This document shows, piece after piece, positions 46,695 to 55,527 of a DNA stretch of 61,068 nt. Under the pieces are notes generated by a model. The model was not told where the DNA came from. It did not search any database and saw nothing but the letters and a program-made list of their open reading frames with translations. Origin of the DNA: Crocinitomicaceae bacterium. GTDB lineage: Bacteria; Bacteroidota; Bacteroidia; Flavobacteriales_D; Crocinitomicaceae. Made by a program: the position numbers and the translations under genes. Within the stretch, counting starts at the first letter, position 1, and every line of letters begins with the position of its first letter. Location: NCBI GenBank assembly GCA_029252405.1, contig JAQXBM010000088.1, forward strand, positions 1 to 61,068, given 5' to 3'.

Positions 46695-47876
46695 ATGAAA
46701 TCATTCCTGAACCTATTCGCCTTCGCAATCATTTTATTTGCGAATGGATCCACTTTCGCACAAGACACCTTAAAGACCTTTATTTTCGGTCACAGTTTAA
46801 TTAATCATGAAAACCAAGTAAATATTACTCCGAGTCAAGAGACCTCGGTTCCGCATTGGTTTCATTTTCTAGCAGAAGAAGCTGGATACAATTACGCGGT
46901 CAGCGGGCAATATGGGTTTATTCCCCAACATGCCAACCTTCCACCAATTGCACAGTGGGGTTTCGACTATGCTGCTCCAGCATGGGATTCTGATAACTAC
47001 CCCTTTTCTTACCCCAACTTCGATAATATCTTGATCACTCCTGGAAACTTCATTCAGTGGCAAGGTCCATCAGTGGATTATTACAACGACACGCAATCTC
47101 CCTTGGATTATACTTCTCAAATCTTTAATTGGGTCAATCAGCAGGAAGACTCGTTAACGCTTTATGTGTACGAAAACTGGCCAGATATGGCTTCTTACCT
47201 TTCGCAAGGTTTTCCTCCAACACAAACGGAATGGCAGAATTACAACACTTACTTAAATGCAGATTTTCACGATTGGTTCATTGAATATCATGATTCCTTG
47301 ATTCTCGCTCACCCGGATCATTGCGTAAGAATGATTCCTGTTGGACCCGTAATTAGTGATTTGTTAATGCAGCCTCCTTTCGATCAAATTGCTATTGATA
47401 CGCTTTATGAGGATGACGCACCACACGGAAGACCGAGCATTTATTTCCTTGCGGCACTGACGACATACATGGCGATGTACGAAGAGCCTGCTCCATCATC
47501 TTATCAAGTTCCCGCGATTATCGATCCAATTATCGCCAACAATTACCAACAAGCCGTTGATTTCATTTGGAATGAGTTACTCAATTTCAATACTCCAACG
47601 GGAGATAGCCGTGTATTTTGTCAGGACTTGACTGCAGCCCTCGATGATATTGAATCGGAAACCTTCAGCGTGTATCCTAATCCTGTTGAGTCAAGCTTGT
47701 CTATTGATGCTTCTGGGCCTGTTTCTACATTGGAGTTATTGGACCCTTTTGGTCGCGTTCTCTTAGTTTCTGAAGGAAATACCTTGGATGTTTCCACACT
47801 CACAAAAGGAACATACCTCGTTCGAGTAAAGCTGGAAAATGGTGCGATTCAAGTAGAAAAAGTGATGAAGAACTAA
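46695..47876 (+). CDS. SGNH-type hydrolase, T9SS cargo
   Basis: The product has 393 residues: a signal peptide (cleavage after TFA, residue 22), then an SGNH/GDSL-like fold. The nucleophile Ser34 lies in FIFGHSLI instead of GDS, LYVYENWPDMASYL and RMIPVGPVISDL hold the other blocks, and DDAPHGRPSIYFLA near 245-258 supplies the catalytic Asp-His pair. A type-A sorting domain closes it (VYPNPVESSLSI ... GTYLVRV). It probably removes acyl or acetyl groups from extracellular polysaccharides or esters. The catalytic set is complete, so it should be active. Confidence 0.85.
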   Translation: MKSFLNLFAFAIILFANGSTFAQDTLKTFIFGHSLINHENQVNITPSQETSVPHWFHFLAEEAGYNYAVSGQYGFIPQHANLPPIAQWGFDYAAPAWDSDNYPFSYPNFDNILITPGNFIQWQGPSVDYYNDTQSPLDYTSQIFNWVNQQEDSLTLYVYENWPDMASYLSQGFPPTQTEWQNYNTYLNADFHDWFIEYHDSLILAHPDHCVRMIPVGPVISDLLMQPPFDQIAIDTLYEDDAPHGRPSIYFLAALTTYMAMYEEPAPSSYQVPAIIDPIIANNYQQAVDFIWNELLNFNTPTGDSRVFCQDLTAALDDIESETFSVYPNPVESSLSIDASGPVSTLELLDPFGRVLLVSEGNTLDVSTLTKGTYLVRVKLENGAIQVEKVMKN

Positions 47877-47902
47877 TTCTTTTTTAGCAAGGCTCACTGT
47901 TG

Positions 47903-49807
47903 TTAATTCGATACTACGAACCTTTTTGTTCGTGTTTCTCCGTTGTTCAACTGAAGATGAAGAATGTACATTCCTTCCTTCAAATGGTTAACGGAAACCT
48001 TTTCATCTTGGTGAGAGAGCGGAGCTGAATGAACCAGAGATCCTGAAACACTATAAATGTCAACATGTGCTTTACCATTAAACTCGACACCGTTTAATTG
48101 AATGAACGAATTTGTTGGATTTGGAAAAATCTCTAGCGATTCTAACTCAGGGTTTTCTGCAACCATCAGTGGATTATTGACGCCAGTTGGCAGAATGATT
48201 TTAGAGGGGTGCGTAGCATTCAAAAATACCGTGTTAGTAGCAACGAGTGGGTTAACCAATGTATCATAGTTTCCATTTGGATGCATTTCTCCTCCGGTAT
48301 TCATGTTTCTATTGAATCGTGGATAATTTGAAGACGTGATGATGAGTCGAACTTGGTGACCCGCTTTAAATGTATTTGCAATGTCATCCAACTCGAGCTC
48401 GATATTGTAAATCGTGCCTGGAACCATTGATGCAGTGTCCGTTACTCTGTATCCGTCTCTGAACCTCATCCGTTGAATCGACTCTAACAAAAGCATTGAC
48501 TCGCCGGTTGGATATACTTCTGTCAATCGAACGGCAAAATCTGTATCCAAACGATCAGACGCAACAAATAAATCCACTTTAATCTTTCCTTTTACAATCA
48601 GGTCTTCTGTTAAAATTGGTGACGTAAAAATGAGGTTGTCATTTCTACTTTCCACCGAATCAGTTTGGTCATACGGCCCTTGAACCATGCTTAAGTTGAG
48701 CGTTTTTCCTCCATGTGTTGGAGAAGGATCAACAGGGTCATACATCAAACTTTGACTGTCTGTTGTCGACGTTGGTGCGGTCGTTTGAAGTGAATTATCT
48801 CCGTGTAAATAGTAATCTACAGACGCACTCCCCGTTGGAGGCCATGCTGATGAAGTGTTCCATTGGTCGTCTCCCATCTGAAAATAGGTGTAGCGATCCC
48901 TAGAATCCCATCCGTTATTGATACCTCGAAGGTGAAAATCAAAAAATTCAAGCGCAAAGATTTCATTCCATTTTTCCGCAGCTGGATAGTTCAATTCCCC
49001 CTGATTCGTTGACCCCACAATCGCTGTTCCTGTTCCTCCGTGAACCCAAGGGCCAATCAAGGTTTTGTGTTCGGCTGAAGCGGGAGAGTTCGAAATCAAT
49101 GTATCAGACATGTAAACAGCTTGATCGATATTCTTATCATACCACCCTCCTATTTGCAGCATGGGAACTTCAATACTATCTGGATACATGGTTGATGATT
49201 CGGCTATGTCCCAAATCAAGTTCATAAATGGGTTCGCGACAATCGGTCCTGATGTTGCAAATAGAATGTCGAGCGTTGCAATGGTCTCCACCGTCATACA
49301 ACCTCCTTCATAGTATTTCGAATAGGCAAAATGTGGTGCAGCAACTTCTGGAACACAACACACCAAACTGGGTGGTTGTTTCTTGGCCGTTTTGAATTGT
49401 ACTCCGCCCAGGGCGCTAGGGCCCCACATTCCGATTTTTCCATCCGACCAAGGTTGGCTAGCCGCCCATTCCACAACATCGTATCCATCTTCACCGTCAT
49501 CCGACCCAAAAGCACAGGCAGAGAGCGATCCAAATCTACACCTCCAATCAACAACTAAAAAAGCATACTCACTTTGAGCTAAATCCATTCCAACCCCGAG
49601 TGGCAGTCCGATGGTTTGATACCAGTTCTTGTTGTACGGCGTGAAGATAAAAATGGTCGGGAAAGTACCCGTGCTGTTAGGTAAATACAAATCTCCAGCT
49701 AGAACATTCCCATCAGTCATTGGAACATTTACTGCAGTTGGAGTCAGTTGAGCCTGAGTATTTAGGCTGAACAGGGCAATTAGGAGTAGTGTTAACGTTG
49801 ATTTAAT
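47903..49807 (-). CDS. CocE/NonD (S15) hydrolase, T9SS cargo, with a non-canonical ATT start
   Basis: The nearest ATG (49720) would leave the protein without export signal. The frame continues upstream as (I)KSTLTLLLIALFSLNTQAQL, a perfect signal peptide whose first codon is ATT at 49807; there is no ATG, GTG or TTG in reach. From there the product has 634 residues: the S15 hydrolase core with GMWGPSALGG (nucleophile Ser131), the catalytic-Asp region GGWYD, the catalytic-His region GPWVHGG, a jelly-roll C-domain (about 375-540) and a type-A sorting domain. It cleaves esters, amides or peptides outside the cell. Either ATT is the real start or the ATG has been lost. Confidence 0.8.
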   Translation of the reverse strand: MKSTLTLLLIALFSLNTQAQLTPTAVNVPMTDGNVLAGDLYLPNSTGTFPTIFIFTPYNKNWYQTIGLPLGVGMDLAQSEYAFLVVDWRCRFGSLSACAFGSDDGEDGYDVVEWAASQPWSDGKIGMWGPSALGGVQFKTAKKQPPSLVCCVPEVAAPHFAYSKYYEGGCMTVETIATLDILFATSGPIVANPFMNLIWDIAESSTMYPDSIEVPMLQIGGWYDKNIDQAVYMSDTLISNSPASAEHKTLIGPWVHGGTGTAIVGSTNQGELNYPAAEKWNEIFALEFFDFHLRGINNGWDSRDRYTYFQMGDDQWNTSSAWPPTGSASVDYYLHGDNSLQTTAPTSTTDSQSLMYDPVDPSPTHGGKTLNLSMVQGPYDQTDSVESRNDNLIFTSPILTEDLIVKGKIKVDLFVASDRLDTDFAVRLTEVYPTGESMLLLESIQRMRFRDGYRVTDTASMVPGTIYNIELELDDIANTFKAGHQVRLIITSSNYPRFNRNMNTGGEMHPNGNYDTLVNPLVATNTVFLNATHPSKIILPTGVNNPLMVAENPELESLEIFPNPTNSFIQLNGVEFNGKAHVDIYSVSGSLVHSAPLSHQDEKVSVNHLKEGMYILHLQLNNGETRTKRFVVSN

Positions 49808-49898
49808 TTGAGCCTCTTTTATTCCGACTCTAATTTAGGGAATTTTCGGGATGGCTAAAATTATAAGGTCAATTGCGAAAGCACCAAAACGCTCTTTT

Positions 49899-50678
49899 TT
49901 AGTTGATAACATACAAACAGAAAGGAAGAAGGTCTGTATAAAACCCAAAGTCAGTCATGGATGGATATCCCTGGTCAATCAGTAGTTTAGCATCTTCAGT
50001 GCTGAAGCCTGATCCACTGTAAAGATCAATGATGATTTGCCCTTCATTCGGGTCGTGCTGCCCATCGTTGGTAACAAAATTCTGAGTATACGACATTCTG
50101 ATCGGAGGCGATTGAATGGACACAAGGTTGCCAAGAACATCGTTTACATCGTCTAGATTCCCTGCTGCGTCTCCATGGTAAATTCCGATAATCCCAGGGT
50201 CACCACTTTGAGCCAATCTCCAACTAGCTATCGTTCCTCTGGAATGGCCACCAATGATAATCTTTGTGGTGTCGAGGTTGTAGGTTTCGGCGTTGTCTTT
50301 TACCCACTGAAACATCAAATCAGCATCATCCAAAATGTCTACATAATTTAAGTCATCCATTTGTTTTATTGATTCCCAACTGATAACGGAAATTTCATTG
50401 TCAAGCAAACTCGTTACAAAGGGCTCGTACTTTTCATGCGCGTCCATGTACGTATGCCCGTTTCCATGTGCCCAAATATATACGGGTGTTGCTTGAGATG
50501 AAGTTGCTTGATAAACGTTTAGCCACTGGCCATCATTACCCGAATAGTTTTGTTCGGTGCCATAGAGAATATTCAAATGGTAATTATTTGGAGAAACAGG
50601 GTTTTCTGGGTTCTCTTTTTTGCAGGCGCCTAAAAGCAGTAGGACTGCTAACAATGACAGGTTCAGTAGATATTTCAT
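49899..50678 (-). CDS. Alpha/beta-hydrolase lipoprotein
   Basis: The product has 259 residues with a lipoprotein signal (LLGA-C, Cys19). The fold shows an oxyanion strand TPVYIWAHGNGH (64-75), the nucleophile elbow GGHSRGT with Ser146, and a late SPPIRMSYTQ-GQHDPNEG stretch. The catalytic His is hard to place; GQHD near 212 is a candidate. It is probably an esterase on the outer membrane. It lies upstream of the CocE gene on the same strand, 91 bases away, but no shared promoter is evident. Confidence 0.8.
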   Translation of the reverse strand: MKYLLNLSLLAVLLLLGACKKENPENPVSPNNYHLNILYGTEQNYSGNDGQWLNVYQATSSQATPVYIWAHGNGHTYMDAHEKYEPFVTSLLDNEISVISWESIKQMDDLNYVDILDDADLMFQWVKDNAETYNLDTTKIIIGGHSRGTIASWRLAQSGDPGIIGIYHGDAAGNLDDVNDVLGNLVSIQSPPIRMSYTQNFVTNDGQHDPNEGQIIIDLYSGSGFSTEDAKLLIDQGYPSMTDFGFYTDLLPFCLYVIN

Positions 50679-50797
50679 ATTCCCTTTTTGTATTAGACCG
50701 GTTAGATAGAGAAACGTTTAACGGAAATCTGTAAGTGGCTTTTATAAAGTTAGTTATAAAAAACTACGAGCCACTTTGCTTTGTTGGTGACGGAGTC

Positions 50798-51586
50798 TTA
50801 TTTCACTTTGAACACTTTTTTTGAGGAGCCATCGCTATACAAGTAGATCATTAAGGTGTTCGGTGTTTCAGCTATTTCGCGTCCTGTTATATCCACAATT
50901 TTGATTAATTCCGCTGGTGAAGCGTCAATTGATAGGTCATCATCAACACCAAGATTCATGTCGCAATCATCATCGAAATGTTGAGGGGTGTCATACTCCG
51001 AATAGCACAAGAGGGCCGCGGAGCAAATCCCGAAGGAAGGATACAGTGGGTTAAAAAGTCCAGAAGAAGCGCCTATTCCTTCAATGACATATCTATCGAA
51101 TGATACCCAATATCTCTTTCTGTCTACTCCGTCGATCATGACTAAGTCGATAGAGTCTATGATCCGCCAATCGTCGTTACCAGCAATATTGATTGGGGAC
51201 GGAATCGTGTCTCCAACATTCAGGTTGAAATCGTAAGCTATGTATTCTGCGCCAAGCGAAGGCATAACAAATACCTGCTTCCCACTTTCTCTAATCGCCC
51301 CAAAGTAATAATTGTAAATGCTCGTTGACTCTGTGCACCACTGACTTTGATCGGCCCCTTGTTCGTACTCTTCTCGAACATATAATTTCGCGTATTGATA
51401 TTGACCAATCACGGTGTCACCTTCGATGGTGTATCTTTTCGTCCTTGTTTGATAACAACTCATGTCAGTGCAACTGAGCACGTCCATCCACGTATCTGAA
51501 GAATCGGTCGTGGATATAAATTCAACATATGGCTGAGCGAGCAATATATTTGGAAAAAGGAATAAGCAGATGATATATTTTCGCAT
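50798..51586 (-). CDS. Secreted protein with a short sorting-like end, paralogue of the 35708 gene
   Basis: The product has 262 residues and a signal peptide (cleavage after LLA, residue 17). The core has the same order as the 35708 protein: IEGDTVIGQYQYAKLYV (54-70), QVFVMPSL, AYDFNLNVGDTIPSP (117-131), then IIDSIDLVMIDGVDRKRYW. The C-terminus (ELIKIVDITGREIAETPNTLMIYLYSDGSSKKVFKV) keeps the late strands of a type-A sorting domain but lacks the usual PNP start, so export by T9SS is uncertain. Function unknown. Confidence 0.75.
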   Translation of the reverse strand: MRKYIICLFLFPNILLAQPYVEFISTTDSSDTWMDVLSCTDMSCYQTRTKRYTIEGDTVIGQYQYAKLYVREEYEQGADQSQWCTESTSIYNYYFGAIRESGKQVFVMPSLGAEYIAYDFNLNVGDTIPSPINIAGNDDWRIIDSIDLVMIDGVDRKRYWVSFDRYVIEGIGASSGLFNPLYPSFGICSAALLCYSEYDTPQHFDDDCDMNLGVDDDLSIDASPAELIKIVDITGREIAETPNTLMIYLYSDGSSKKVFKVK

Positions 51587-51682
51587 TTCGCAGGTGTTTA
51601 GAACTGTCTAAATAACGAATAAATTAACGGAGTAGTTGGAGATTAGGTGTTTTCACTCTTCCATCATGATGTAAAAAGAATT

Positions 51683-51820
51683 TTAATCCGCTAAAATATC
51701 TTCAAATGTGAGGTTCGCTTGGATTGATCTTTCGAAGAAATCACTCCGAATTGGAGCGTCCACAGGTAAGCGGAGGTTTTTCAACTTGATATGCCCTATT
51801 TTAATTTCATCTGTTCTCAA
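51683..51820 (-). CDS. Possible very small protein or gene remnant
   Basis: From TTG 51820 a 45-codon frame reads as plausible protein (IGHIKLKNLRLPVDAPIR, then SDFFERSIQANLTFEDILAD). It could be a short gene or the 3' stump of a lost one. No promoter or family is recognised, so confidence is low. Confidence 0.25.
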   Translation of the reverse strand: MRTDEIKIGHIKLKNLRLPVDAPIRSDFFERSIQANLTFEDILAD

Positions 51821-51843
51821 TAAAACACTTACTTTTACTCGGT

Positions 51844-52233
51844 ATGCTGATCGACAAACTTCAATTTGAAACCGATAATGCCAACCATGGGCTAACACAA
51901 GCACGTGGGTTTGCCTGGTTTACCAAGATTGGCCTGATGTTCGAATATCAAGTCTCGGATACTGTTTTTGAAGTGATGAAAACAGATCTTCAAGAGTTGT
52001 TCGTTCCGTTTGAACAAATAAAAGAGATCAAATGGAAGAAATCTTGGTTCACTGGAGGTATTGTTTACATCAAGCTGAACAGTTTAAAAGAACTGGATCA
52101 GGTTCCATTTCTCGAAGAAACAGAATTGTGTTTGGAGCTCGACCGAAAAGAGAAAACTGAGGGGAAGGAATTTGCCGTGAATGCCGCACTTCAACTTGCG
52201 CATTTTCGCCTCGAAGAATTGGATAAACTTTGA
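51844..52233 (+). CDS. PH-like cytoplasmic protein
   Basis: The product has 129 residues without signal or membrane helix. A run of strands (GFAWFTKIGLMFEYQVSDTVFEVMKTDLQELFVPFEQIKEIKWKK, about 23-65), a turn at FTGGIVYIKL and a closing helix (KEFAVNAALQLAHFRLEEL) match the pleckstrin-like plan of bacterial PH domains. The partner is unknown. It precedes a secreted-protein gene by eight bases and is probably co-transcribed with it. Confidence 0.65.
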   Translation: MLIDKLQFETDNANHGLTQARGFAWFTKIGLMFEYQVSDTVFEVMKTDLQELFVPFEQIKEIKWKKSWFTGGIVYIKLNSLKELDQVPFLEETELCLELDRKEKTEGKEFAVNAALQLAHFRLEELDKL

Positions 52234-52241
52234 ACTAAGAT

Positions 52242-52751
52242 ATGAAACATTACATTGCACTAACTTCTCTTCTTCTATTGCTGATAACGGGTTCGGCCCA
52301 CTCGCAAACTATTTCTTGGAGCACTACCACTGATTATGATCATAATTGTTCCATTCAATTTCCCGGTGTTCCAGCGAATGGCTTTAAAAACACCTCCGAA
52401 GGAACAAAGTATACAACCTTTGCAACGTATGGTCAAAGTAGCTACATCCTCAAGGTCTTGGATTTAAAGTCGGAACCTTCAGACAAAAAAGCAAAAGCTA
52501 AAAAAGTACTTAACTCCTTGGCTTCAAAAATGAAAGGGAAAGTGTCCGAAGAAAGCGATTGGGAAGAAGGAAATAATAAAGGAGTAAAGGGGAAAATTGA
52601 AATCGCAGAAACAGGAAAACCTGAGATGCTGATCTTTTGTAATGTCATTGTTATTGGCAAAACACAATACCAAGTAATGCTCATGACCCCCAAGGAAATA
52701 TATGATCCTGCCTTCGACGATCATTTCCTGGCCTCGTTCCAGTTTTTATAG
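52242..52751 (+). CDS. Small secreted PsbP/Mog1-like protein
   Basis: The product has 169 residues with a signal peptide (cleavage after AHS, residue 21). The mature chain has a CSIQFPGVP start (36-44), a long amphipathic helix (KAKAKKVLNSLASKMKGK), then strands ending YQVMLMTPKEIYDPAFDDHFLASFQF. The order resembles the Mog1/PsbP fold (DUF1795-like), and the same type appears in the broken gene at 17680. Lys-rich, function unknown. It converges with the remnant at 52765. Confidence 0.7.
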   Translation: MKHYIALTSLLLLLITGSAHSQTISWSTTTDYDHNCSIQFPGVPANGFKNTSEGTKYTTFATYGQSSYILKVLDLKSEPSDKKAKAKKVLNSLASKMKGKVSEESDWEEGNNKGVKGKIEIAETGKPEMLIFCNVIVIGKTQYQVMLMTPKEIYDPAFDDHFLASFQFL

Positions 52752-52764
52752 GAATTCAATCTCT

Positions 52765-53043
52765 TCATAAATCTTCAACTCGAACGAAAACGGATTCAGA
52801 AATCATTTTTTTTCCTGATGATGGATCCAAAATAATATCCAAGCTGGATGCTGTCAACCGTATGATTCGATAGGGATCCTTGGCGCCAAAGAGAACAATT
52901 GTGAGCAGATCATCCTCAAGAGAATACTCGCCTATAAACGGATCAATCCCTTCCATGTGTACTTCAAGGACTCCATTGTCTTTGAATACCCAAACATTCT
53001 TCCCAAAAGCTGCCGGGCGTTGTGGTGTCTCGGTGCGAATAAT
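52765..53043 (-). pseudogene. C-terminal fragment of a lipocalin-like protein
   Basis: The minus-strand frame is open from 53043 to 52765 and encodes about 92 residues: AAFGKNVWVFKDNG, then GEYSLEDDLLTIVLFG, DPYRIIRLTASSLDIIL and a short tail. This is the second half of a small lipocalin-like fold. The first half is missing; instead the frame runs into the SRPBCC fragment, which overlaps it in a different frame. It looks like the right side of a deletion junction. Confidence 0.5.
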
Positions 53044-53188
53044 CTATTCCCTCGAACTTTGCTTCACCTCCTGGTTTTGAGGTTTGGAAATTGCTCGACC
53101 ATAAATGAGCGTGACCAAATTGATTTCCCATTACCTCCCAAACTTCTGAAACTGGTTTGTTAATTGTTGTGTGTACCTTGATTTCCAT
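52964..53188 (-). pseudogene. N-terminal fragment of an SRPBCC-domain protein
   Basis: The first 45 or so residues (MEIKVHTTINKPVSEVWEVMGNQF, then HLWSSNFQTSKPGG) are a good SRPBCC/polyketide-cyclase start. After about residue 66 the resemblance ends and a TGA closes the frame at 74 residues, where the family normally needs about 140. The missing C-terminal helix and the lipocalin-like fragment directly behind it suggest that two genes were fused out of frame by a deletion. Confidence 0.55.
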
Positions 53189-53271
53189 ATCTAAAAAATT
53201 AATTGTTTAGTAGTTGGATACAGAAGCAAGGAAGGTGTGACAACTTTTTCAGAAAAAAAAGTGCTGTAAAA

Positions 53272-53298
53272 TGAAAAACCCTTTCATAGAAAGGGTTT
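53272..53298 (-). terminator. Intrinsic terminator of the second sigma gene
   Basis: AAACCCTTTC and its exact complement form a 10-bp stem with a three-base loop; on the minus strand extra Ts follow. It lies 25 bases past the stop at 53323. Confidence 0.85.
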
Positions 53299-53322
53299 CG
53301 AGGTAATTACTTTTTTGAATTT

Positions 53323-54180
53323 TTATTCATAGTGGAAGTGAAGATCGGGGTCATTCAAAATTTCGGTGACTACCGTATCGACCGTAAAGTCTTTTTTCGA
53401 AGGATGCTTTTGGAAGAATTCCACGTATTTTTTATCCACGATGTCAGCTACTTCGTCGCCATGTTTTTCGGCGTAGTCTGCGATGGTTGAATAGTACTTC
53501 GGATCAAAAAGTTTGGCGTTGGTCTGCATTCTTCCAGATGCTTCCATTGCCTTCCCTTTTTTAGAACATCGGCACGGATTATTTAAATTCACTAAACCAC
53601 ATTGCTTATTCAAAAAGGAATGAAAGTCCTTTCTCGTTCTCGAAAGCTTCTTGCGGTAGTTGTCTTTTGACAGACCAAATACTTCTGCCCCAGTTGTGTG
53701 ATCCACTTTAAACACTTCGCCGACTAGATAGAGTAAGCGCTGCTCTCTTGTGAGACATACAAGCATACCAGACATACATCGTGTTCGCGCTGTTTTTGTT
53801 CGAAGGATTTCTTCCTCCTCTTCTTCAGGACTTAGCTCTAAACTCGGAATGGCGTTCAGTTTTTCCGAAAAATCATCCAAATCCTTCCACATGTCCTCTA
53901 CAGGTCTTCGTTTAGTCTGCATAAACTCATTGAAGGCAATGCGATACAGCCACGTGCGAAATGCACTTTTGCCCTCAAAAGTAGATAGCTTGGTTACAAC
54001 TTTTATTAAGGCTTCCTGAGTGAGATCTTTTGCTTCTTCCTCGTTGTTTATGAACTTCCAAGCCACATTGTAAATAAACGGTTCATGCAATCGGACAAGG
54101 TCCTCCATCGCTTTTCGATCTCCATTCTTTGCCTTAGAAATCAATCCCTGACTTTTATCTTCAAGTTGTTCTGTAGTCAT
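53323..54180 (-). CDS. ECF-like sigma factor with a C-terminal extension
   Basis: The product has 285 residues. Region 2 spans about 25-92 (EPFIYNVAWKFINNEEEAKDLTQEALIKVVTKL) and region 4 about 135-190 (CLTREQRLLYLVGEVFKVDHTTGAEVFGLSKDNYRKKLSRTRKDF). An extension of about 90 residues follows, opening with CGLVNLNNPCRC (three cysteines, zinc-like) and ending in helices. Such extended ECF factors are known in Bacteroidota and may be controlled through the extension instead of an anti-sigma factor; none is encoded here. It is flanked by broken SRPBCC and SDR genes on the same strand, possibly its former targets. Confidence 0.85.
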   Translation of the reverse strand: MTTEQLEDKSQGLISKAKNGDRKAMEDLVRLHEPFIYNVAWKFINNEEEAKDLTQEALIKVVTKLSTFEGKSAFRTWLYRIAFNEFMQTKRRPVEDMWKDLDDFSEKLNAIPSLELSPEEEEEEILRTKTARTRCMSGMLVCLTREQRLLYLVGEVFKVDHTTGAEVFGLSKDNYRKKLSRTRKDFHSFLNKQCGLVNLNNPCRCSKKGKAMEASGRMQTNAKLFDPKYYSTIADYAEKHGDEVADIVDKKYVEFFQKHPSKKDFTVDTVVTEILNDPDLHFHYE

Positions 54181-54226
54181 GCTCTATCTGTTGTTCCGTT
54201 AAAGCTACGCAACCTGAGGCTCTTAA

Positions 54227-54424
54227 TCAAGAAATAAACTTATGCACTGCTTCGTAGGCATTGTCTTGGTAGCTTTCATTGGCCATCGTAGGAAAAATAT
54301 CAAACTGGTCTACAACTTCACCAACTACTTTGTTTTCGATGCTGGCATAGAATCCACCAGTTTTATAATTTGCGTTGTTCACCGCATCTACATATCTAGC
54401 TGCTGTTTTGTCCGTAAAAGTCAA
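54227..54424 (-). pseudogene. SDR oxidoreductase remnant (C-terminal piece only)
   Basis: The open frame has 65 codons, starting at TTG 54424 directly after an in-frame TAA. It reads like the last part of a short-chain dehydrogenase: a helix ARYVDAVNNANYKTGGFYAS, a strand, and the ending DIFPTMANESYQDNAYEAVHKF. The Rossmann part with GxxxGxG and YxxxK is absent, and the 108 bases up to the gene at 54533 cannot hold it. It is the 3' stump of a deleted gene. Confidence 0.65.
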
Positions 54425-54532
54425 TTAATGTGGAACTTAATAGCTTCTATCTTTGACTATTGCTTTATCTCACATAAGTAATTCGAGCAACATAAAAACG
54501 ATCTTTTCGTTAACCATATAAACTAAGCCTCA

Positions 54533-55501
54533 ATGAAATACTTCCTTCTAACCGCACTACTGATCGTGTCCGTTTCTTGCCGAAGAAAAAGTGTGAACTG
54601 TGGTCTTGATTGTGGTTCTCAATCTGAAGAGCTTCTTTTTCAGACGGGATTCAAAAATACGGTGCTGACGAACGGAGAGTACAGCAATGTTAATTTTTCA
54701 GGTACTGATCCGAACTATGCCAACCAAAGTAATTGGGGCGATTTCATTGATCATTCTAACATTGGCTTTGTTGAAATAGGCTACGAAGATGGCGAGGACA
54801 GTCAGCGAAAAGCGTCGATTGTGGAGGACCCAGGCAGTATTGGCAATGATGTCCTCAAGTTTGAACTTCTCGAACCACACATAAAGGAAGGGTCGAATTA
54901 CAAAGGACGAGTACAGCTCACTGTACACGACAATCAGTGCATGAAGGAGATTCACCAAACCGTGAAAATGAAATTGCACCCAGACCTTGCTTATTTTGAG
55001 GAAAGATCAGATCGCTTGTATTGGTTCACGTTGTTTGAGTTCTGGAATAATGCCGCCTGGACTAAAGAAAAAAAGACGTTTAGAGTATCTGTGAATTTAT
55101 ACAAAGAAGAAGGTGTTGGAAGCCCAATCAACTTCAGGGTGAAGTCTGACACACAAAAATGCCGAACCTGCAATTGGAAAGAAGTATGGGGCGAAACCGC
55201 TACTTCATTTCCGATAGTGTATGGGGAATGGATGGAGATTGAATTATACATCAAGGAAGGAGATGATGAAAACGGTCGTTTCTACATGGCTGTAACACCT
55301 GAAAATGGTGTGAAAACAGTTTTGTTTGATATCGAGAACACGACACAACATCCGAAGGAAAAATGTGCGGATGGATTCACCCATTTTGAAGCCATGAAAA
55401 TCTATACCTCCGAGGATGAGATAAACTACATGAAGGACGGAAACAAGGAACTCTCAATCTTCTGGGATGATTGGGAACTTTATGTCAACAAGCCTCTTTA
55501 A
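54533..55501 (+). CDS. Lipoprotein with a predicted jelly-roll (polysaccharide-lyase-like) fold
   Basis: The product has 322 residues with a lipoprotein signal (VSVS-C, Cys16). After a cysteine-bearing stretch (CGLDCG, 23-28) the chain is beta-rich. Segments such as YKGRVQLTVHDNQCMKEI, RLYWFTLFEFWNNAAWTKEKKTFRVSVNLYKE and GEWMEIELYIKEGDDENGRFYMAVTP follow the pattern of the heparin-lyase-I/PL-type beta jelly roll (about 90-315). Known catalytic His/Tyr sites cannot be assigned, so it may be a binding protein rather than a lyase. It is probably surface-exposed. Confidence 0.65.
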   Translation: MKYFLLTALLIVSVSCRRKSVNCGLDCGSQSEELLFQTGFKNTVLTNGEYSNVNFSGTDPNYANQSNWGDFIDHSNIGFVEIGYEDGEDSQRKASIVEDPGSIGNDVLKFELLEPHIKEGSNYKGRVQLTVHDNQCMKEIHQTVKMKLHPDLAYFEERSDRLYWFTLFEFWNNAAWTKEKKTFRVSVNLYKEEGVGSPINFRVKSDTQKCRTCNWKEVWGETATSFPIVYGEWMEIELYIKEGDDENGRFYMAVTPENGVKTVLFDIENTTQHPKEKCADGFTHFEAMKIYTSEDEINYMKDGNKELSIFWDDWELYVNKPL

Positions 55502-55527
55502 TTACTTCGGTTGAGCGCCAATCCTTT

